Shown one piece after another: positions 59,160 through 64,000 of a stretch of 64,000 nucleotides of DNA. The stretch is taken from the NCBI RefSeq assembly GCF_003324165.1, contig NW_025407869.1:1-64000 (forward strand). Reading direction: 5' to 3'. Both the position numbers and the translations under genes were made by a program. Numbering within the stretch: position 1 is the first letter of the stretch; every line of letters starts with the position of its first letter. This DNA is from Naegleria lovaniensis (Eukaryota; Heterolobosea; Eutetramitea; Acrasida; Naegleriidae). The notes beneath the pieces were generated by a model. That model searched no databases, had not been told where the DNA came from, and saw only the letters and a list, made by a program, of their open reading frames with translations.

Positions 59160-60824
59160 TTAGAGACCTTCCCCTTGTTCGTCCCAATGAGTTGGATTGG
59201 GATTCTTTCCAACAGGTCCTCCAGCTGGTCTAGCCATAATAATTTGATCCACACTCAAAATATTAACAGCTGCATCGGTGGAAAGTTTGATACCCCAATA
59301 TTTGGTGTTGAAAAGGTCAAAGATATCAGATTCCTTAGCATCCAAACCAGTCACACTATGCACATCAATACCCCAGGTAGACTTTCCTTCTGCATGAGCA
59401 GCAGTTAAATTAGAAATGGCAACAGAGGAATCTAGGCCTGCACTTTCAGAAAGTGTTCTTGGCACCACAAGAAATGCTTCAGCACATTTACGAATGGCAT
59501 ATTGTTCTAAACCAGGAGTTTCATCGGCATATTTAGAAAGTTGAGAATACAACTCGACTTCACAAGCACCTGCACCTGCCAAAAGTCGATCATCCTTGGT
59601 CAATGATTTGAAAGCATTGACACCATCATCGACAGCACGTTCCACTTCATCCATTACGTTTTGTGTTGCACCACGAATAATAATGGTGGTAATTCCCGAA
59701 ATGTCTACATCTTCAGCTTGTTGGAAAACTGCAACCTTCTTGTCACCAATTTCAGTAATATCTACAGAAGCGCAAGTTCCCATATCGTCAGCAGTGGGTG
59801 GTTGAACCTTGACCAACATTTTGGCACCAATGGCTTGACACAGTCTTTGAATTTGGAACTTGGATGGACACTTGATAGCCATCATACCATATTGTTCAAT
59901 AAAGTGAAGAGCCATTTCGCCAAAACCTCCCTGTGATACAATAACCTTGACGCCTGTATCATGAATGGCTTTGATTTCTTCCTCCATGGCTTTTTCTTCA
60001 GAAACATTGTAATTTAAAAGTTCTTCTGAACTTCTAATGACCACACTATTCTTGGTCTCTGTGGATGCTTGTTCAATATTACAAGTATACACGGCAACTT
60101 TGCAGTGTTTGGCATGCTTGATGGATCCCTCGGAATCTCTAACAAATGCGAATCCCTTCAAAACCTTTGAATCAAACACACTTCCACCTGGAATTTTAGC
60201 AGTTCTAATATTCTCAACAGAGAAGCGAGTGGCAACTTTTGGACATACAGCCACACAAGCCTCTGCGATGAGTGGAGCCAAGAAATCATCCATTCCTAAA
60301 ACTTTACTTCCAACAGCGGAACGAATAGCTCTTGTTACCTGTTCGACGTTTCTAATATCAGTGACTTTATCCACTCCGAGAGTTTCTAAAATTTCTAGTG
60401 CCTTTAAACCAGCCTTTTTGTATCCGAGAATGATATCAGGAATGTGAAGTCCCATACGGATTAGATTTTCGGATTGAGCCAACAATTCACCAGTGAAACA
60501 TGCGACAAAGTTAGTACCATCACCGGCTTCTTGTTCTTGTGCTTGAGTGGCCAATACGACAATCTTGGCTGCAGGATGGATGACTTCCAATTCTTTGAGA
60601 ATGGTAGCCGTATCTTTTGAAATGAAGAGTTTTTCTAAATGATTCACTACAATCTTATTCATTCCGTTTGGACCCATGGATGTTCTAACAATCTTGCTCA
60701 AATTTTGGCAGGCTTCAATGTTTCGAAGAGTAACGGCATTGAGTCCAGAGTAGTGTGTGGATCCTGATTTGAGGTATGAAGTCAAATCATGTTGTTTGAA
60801 ATTGAGAGATGCTCCTTTAGACAT
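59160..60824 (-). CDS. CCT8: Chaperonin CCT subunit theta
   Basis: 554 residues, single exon, full length for the family. The N-terminus (GSTHYSGLNAVTLRNIEACQ, then RTSMGPNGMNKIVVNHLEKL) and KELEVIHPAAKIVV closely follow CCT theta rather than other CCT subunits. The ATPase motif GDGTN is at residues 101-105, and AGAGACEVEL and a DAAVNILSVDQIIMARPAGG segment lie in the C-terminal equatorial domain. CCT is the eight-subunit cytosolic ring that folds actin and tubulin. It lies downstream of the 5-phosphatase gene on the same strand with 162 nt between. Confidence 0.95.
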   Translation of the reverse strand: MSKGASLNFKQHDLTSYLKSGSTHYSGLNAVTLRNIEACQNLSKIVRTSMGPNGMNKIVVNHLEKLFISKDTATILKELEVIHPAAKIVVLATQAQEQEAGDGTNFVACFTGELLAQSENLIRMGLHIPDIILGYKKAGLKALEILETLGVDKVTDIRNVEQVTRAIRSAVGSKVLGMDDFLAPLIAEACVAVCPKVATRFSVENIRTAKIPGGSVFDSKVLKGFAFVRDSEGSIKHAKHCKVAVYTCNIEQASTETKNSVVIRSSEELLNYNVSEEKAMEEEIKAIHDTGVKVIVSQGGFGEMALHFIEQYGMMAIKCPSKFQIQRLCQAIGAKMLVKVQPPTADDMGTCASVDITEIGDKKVAVFQQAEDVDISGITTIIIRGATQNVMDEVERAVDDGVNAFKSLTKDDRLLAGAGACEVELYSQLSKYADETPGLEQYAIRKCAEAFLVVPRTLSESAGLDSSVAISNLTAAHAEGKSTWGIDVHSVTGLDAKESDIFDLFNTKYWGIKLSTDAAVNILSVDQIIMARPAGGPVGKNPNPTHWDEQGEGL

Positions 60825-60986
60825 GATTTATTGTTGTTGTATAAATGATGATACCGATGATGACTGTAGGGTGATGATTGGAATAAAGTTGTATTGCTGC
60901 TGGTGTATGGCAATTTTTTTTTGTAATTTTTTGTCTTGGTTTTCCGTGCCTTCCGTAATACAATCAATGGTTTTGTTGTGAATCAA

Positions 60987-63091
60987 TTAATTTAACCACC
61001 AATCTCCATCATTGTTTTGAGATTGGGTTGTTGTTGTTGTAACATTGTTTGTCAATTGAAAATTGGTATTGTGGTCATTGTTATTTCGTTGTTGTTGTTG
61101 GTGATATGGATTGTTGAGCCCAGAATAAAGATCCAAACGATCAATCGTTTGAGGTCTCATGGTTGGTGATGAGGAGCGAGAGTTATTATGATTGGATCGA
61201 GTAGTTGAAGAAGAGGTGGTACTACTTGGTGGATGGGAAGAAATGGTCGTCGTCGGGGTCGGGTTGGAGGAGACATTAAGGGAAGCACTCTTTGAGGAGT
61301 GTCGCAAAGCAAGAGCCGCAAATCCATCACTACTTGAACTCTTTGATATACTTGTTGTTGACGTGGTGTCAAATGAATTTCGTTGCTGGAGAGGTTGTGA
61401 CGGAGATGGGATTGGGATGGTTGTTACGTTCGAAAATTGCATGGTGGTTGTGCCCGAGTTGTTGTTGTTGCCTTCACTCTCAAAGAACCCCCAAACATCA
61501 TCGTGTTGTAATGGCTGCTGGGGCCGTTCTTCTCCAATTGGTGTGGAATTGGTAAATCCAATTTTCTCTGGCCAGCGGTTTTCCGTTGTTGGTGTGGAGC
61601 CTTCTACCTTCTTTTTAGCATCCAATAAATGTTTTGGCAATGGAGGAAGTTTTCGAGGTGCATGGGTGCTGACTTCAGTGGTTGTTGGAACATTAACGGC
61701 CGTAGAGGTCGAGGAAGAGATGGACTCTAGGGAAGGACTTGCAGATAATGGTTCATCAAAGTTCAATAAATCATCAACACTTTCCACTTTCTGGGAGGTT
61801 TGTGAATTGGCTAACATTTCATTATTGAACCACAATGTCATTTTAGCTGTCACTGGTTTGTGGTCACTGGCACAAACGTGAATATGAGAAGTGTACTCGT
61901 GAACCACAATGTTAGGATTGCTCTTGAAAAAGATTCTGTCACACCACGAAGGAATTCGATCCTTCTTTGTACTGAAAATGTTGGAAATATCACTTAGATC
62001 AATTTGTGCTTGTTCGTGTGGTTCATAGCTTTTACACTTGTATGTAGGGATAAATTCTAGTGGCCCTGCCTCATTGTAGCCTTTCAAAATTCTACCTAGC
62101 TGCTTTTCTTTTTGTAATTGGTCACACTTGTAAAGAATTGAAAGTCGATGTTGTGAAATTTTCGTAATCACCTCAGTAAAGTTAAAATGTGAGTCAATTC
62201 GATAATTAAAATCTCCAATGATAATGACAAAATCATCTTTGGTCGTAATGCTGACCTTGTTACTATTGCTATGATGAAATTGCAATGAACTTGTGTGAAT
62301 GAGGGTGGGATCATTCACTGCCTTATTAATAATTGAATTCAGAGCTTCGTTTCTTTCCAATAGCTTTTCAGTGTGAGCGGGTAAGTGAACATTAATAAAA
62401 TTGAGTCTGAGTGATGATATTACCATACATTAACAATTTTGTCAATATAATCGTTTTTCCATAGAATGTTTGATTGAGGTGTTTGAAATTCGGCCGAATA
62501 AAAAGATCGTTGTTTCAACATCATGATCATGTCAAGATCATCCCACCGTTGTTTCAACATGATGATCATTATCACACATGCCAACATTATACCACGTTAT
62601 TACACACCACAAAAAAAAACGTACTGTTTTCCAAATAGCTTGAATCGTACAGAGACAGCACCCTTATTTCCCAATGTTCTCGAAAACCCCTCTCTCACTT
62701 CGCTCACCATGCATGGTGAACAGTGCCTTGCAAGCTTGAATTGAACCCACACGAAAATGCACAAGCCTACCAATTGGTGACATGCTATACAGTCGTACTC
62801 GGGGAAAACTTCAGAGAGCACGGATCGCCAAACTGTTGCCGCCTCTGTCTGTTCTGTAAGGAGAGCTTTTGCATTCATTTCAATTTCTTGAAATCCCAAC
62901 ACGATAATGTCAGGCACGTGATTGCCTTCGTCATTTTCGTTACCCATGAAGACTCTCCGAAAATACTTGTGGAGATAGGCTTTGTTAGGAACCTGTGAGG
63001 CTACATTCCAAGTACAGGCATGAACGGTAATTGAATCCAACGTTTTTGCATGTTGTGGATCCAATGATCCCGTGCTTTTACTTTTCATCAT
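60987..63091 (-). CDS. Inositol polyphosphate 5-phosphatase with clathrin-box tail, two exons
   Basis: Exons 63091-62625 and 62406-60987, with a 218-nt intron (GTACGT to CACTCAG), give 628 residues. The join makes FGKQLNFINVHLPAH, rebuilding a family motif. Catalytic marks are all present: TWN (27-29), Glu69 or Glu71 in GFQEIEMNA, LGNKGAVSVRF, GDFNYRID, FIPTYK, RIPSWCDRIFF and SDHKPV. Such enzymes remove the 5-phosphate from phosphoinositides or inositol phosphates, and OCRL/synaptojanin relatives act in endocytosis. The tail (about 330-628) is Ser/Thr/Pro/Asn-rich. It contains LLNFD (369-373), matching the clathrin box, and a WGFF near 460 that fits the WxxF adaptor motif. No ASH, RhoGAP or Sac1 domain is visible. 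Confidence 0.9.
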
Positions 63092-63415
63092 TTTCCGTGT
63101 AGTTTTGTAAATTATGAAATTATTGTATTCCGTACGTTCTCTATGATGAACTCTCTACTTTCAAAAGGAATGAATTTTTATATGGAATGTATGATGAGCT
63201 AGGTTTCAGGACAAGAACTGTTGTTGACTTGTTGTTCCGACCGATCGTCTTGATGAGGGAGACACGAGAATTGGGTTGTTTGAATTTTTTGTTTGGAAAA
63301 GTTATGTAAGTACATCATGACCATGATGAAATGTTCAATCAAGGTTACGTGATTTTTCAAACTAACCACTCAAAATTCAACAATGTTTTCATAATAATCA
63401 TAATTCAGTGCATTG
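63092..63415. other. Divergent intergenic region
   Basis: 324 nt between the 5-phosphatase start (minus) and the partial gene at the right edge (plus). It should hold both promoters. Nothing else recognised. Confidence 0.5.
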
Positions 63416-64000
63416 ATGATTCAAAGTGATTTGCTCATTGCTAGCCTGAAAAGAGATGTTCCCTCTATGAAAAGCCGTTATTCGTCAATTTCCCAAAAAA
63501 ATATGAAAAAACGACGAGCATCCCTTGATATCAATAATCTCAGCATTACTAGTAGTCATCATCGAGCGTCGCCATCATCATCACCCTCTTCTCCCTCTTC
63601 GTCATCCAATCATACTTCCAACCCGAATAAAAATTCACAACAACAAACCGAAGATGATGATGATTATGTACAACCAACAACAACATCACGTTCCACAATT
63701 TCCAAACCCAATCGTAAACTTATGAAGAATGCTAAATCGAAAAGGAAAAAGGAAATGGTGTTGAATATTTGTCCTCCGAGCAGTCTAGGACATGACTCGT
63801 TAGGTGATGATGAAGATATGGATGAAAATGGAAATTTCCATGAATCATCCCAGCCCAGATCTGCTTTGCTGCCATCAAGCATTGATTATTTTGCAGAAGA
63901 TGAAGAGAATTCAGACAGATCATTACCATCTCTTTCACTACCCGATGATGCAGAAAACATCATTGAACGAGAGAAGGCTCTCACGTTATCAGATATTCAA
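63416..64000 (+). CDS. Hypothetical protein, 5' part (runs off the right edge)
   Basis: Open for 195 codons from the ATG at 63416 to the window end; an in-frame TAA lies 15 nt upstream of that ATG, so it is the first start. The visible part is hydrophilic: a basic segment (QKNMKKRRASLDINN), a Ser/Pro run, a basic stretch (KLMKNAKSKRKKEM) that could serve as a nuclear localisation signal, and then acidic and Ser-rich sequence. No domain is visible yet. An internal ATG further on is possible. Confidence 0.6.
   Translation, partial: MIQSDLLIASLKRDVPSMKSRYSSISQKNMKKRRASLDINNLSITSSHHRASPSSSPSSPSSSSNHTSNPNKNSQQQTEDDDDYVQPTTTSRSTISKPNRKLMKNAKSKRKKEMVLNICPPSSLGHDSLGDDEDMDENGNFHESSQPRSALLPSSIDYFAEDEENSDRSLPSLSLPDDAENIIEREKALTLSDIQ

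Noticed and set aside
62508-62560. 14-nt direct repeat (CGTTGTTTCAACAT) in the 5-phosphatase intron
   Set aside because: Two short copies 39 nt apart; easily chance or slippage, with no sign of function.
1-64000. CRISPR arrays, transposons, LTR or viral elements, rRNA
   Set aside because: No regularly spaced repeats, terminal repeats, reverse transcriptase, transposase, integrase, capsid or rRNA sequence could be recognised by eye.

Overview
The window looks like nuclear DNA of a heterolobosean amoeboflagellate, most likely Naegleria; the species cannot be told from the sequence alone. The evidence is AT-rich DNA with long uninterrupted reading frames (one of 15 kb), few and short GT-AG introns (about 50 to 220 nt, usually GTAAGT, GTATGT or GTACGT donors), A-rich bases before start codons, and the gene set. 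That set contains a flagellar outer-dynein-arm docking protein, a saposin-like protein, a cathepsin B-type protease, a seven-helix receptor fused to an RGS domain, a DUF4116 protein and proteins rich in Ser/Thr/Asn/Gln. No viral, LTR or transposon genes were recognised.

Layout. 1-5.4 kb, minus strand: the 5' part of an outer-arm dynein docking gene (runs off the left edge), a small unknown gene, and an NHL beta-propeller protein. 5.6-9.7 kb, plus strand: a Pkr1-like V-ATPase assembly factor, two unknown proteins and a nucleoside hydrolase. 9.75-10.9 kb: a disturbed stretch with a 32-nt perfect inverted repeat, a gene fragment and one copy of a 28-nt repeat. 10.9-12.4 kb, minus: a four-exon cathepsin B-like protease. 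13-17.3 kb, plus: a RalGAP beta homologue and a DUF4116 protein. 18.5-30.7 kb, minus: a membrane-anchored long-chain acyl-CoA synthetase, a 7TM-RGS receptor and a giant leucine-rich-repeat protein. 31.8-34.8 kb, plus: two, perhaps three, tandem paralogues of an unknown family. 34.9-36.2 kb, minus: an NmrA-like Rossmann protein. 36.8-37.7 kb, plus: a two-helix membrane protein. 38.45-53.45 kb, plus: an intronless RNF213/mysterin homologue of 4,999 residues. 53.5-63.1 kb: a probably myristoylated low-complexity protein, a TTL-family ligase with an in-frame stop inside its CCCH zinc finger, a saposin-like secreted protein, chaperonin subunit CCT8 and an inositol polyphosphate 5-phosphatase. An unknown gene runs off the right edge.

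The genes do not form one pathway. Several point to endomembrane, lysosomal and signalling work (cathepsin, saposin-like protein, Pkr1, 5-phosphatase with clathrin-box motif, RalGAP beta, 7TM-RGS, acyl-CoA synthetase, RNF213), and others to microtubules and the flagellum (ODA docking protein, TTL-family ligase, CCT8). Introns were placed by hand: I required GT-AG ends, exact frame joining and restoration of known motifs. For the cathepsin, acyl-CoA synthetase, NmrA, saposin and 5-phosphatase genes the joins rebuild family motifs exactly.
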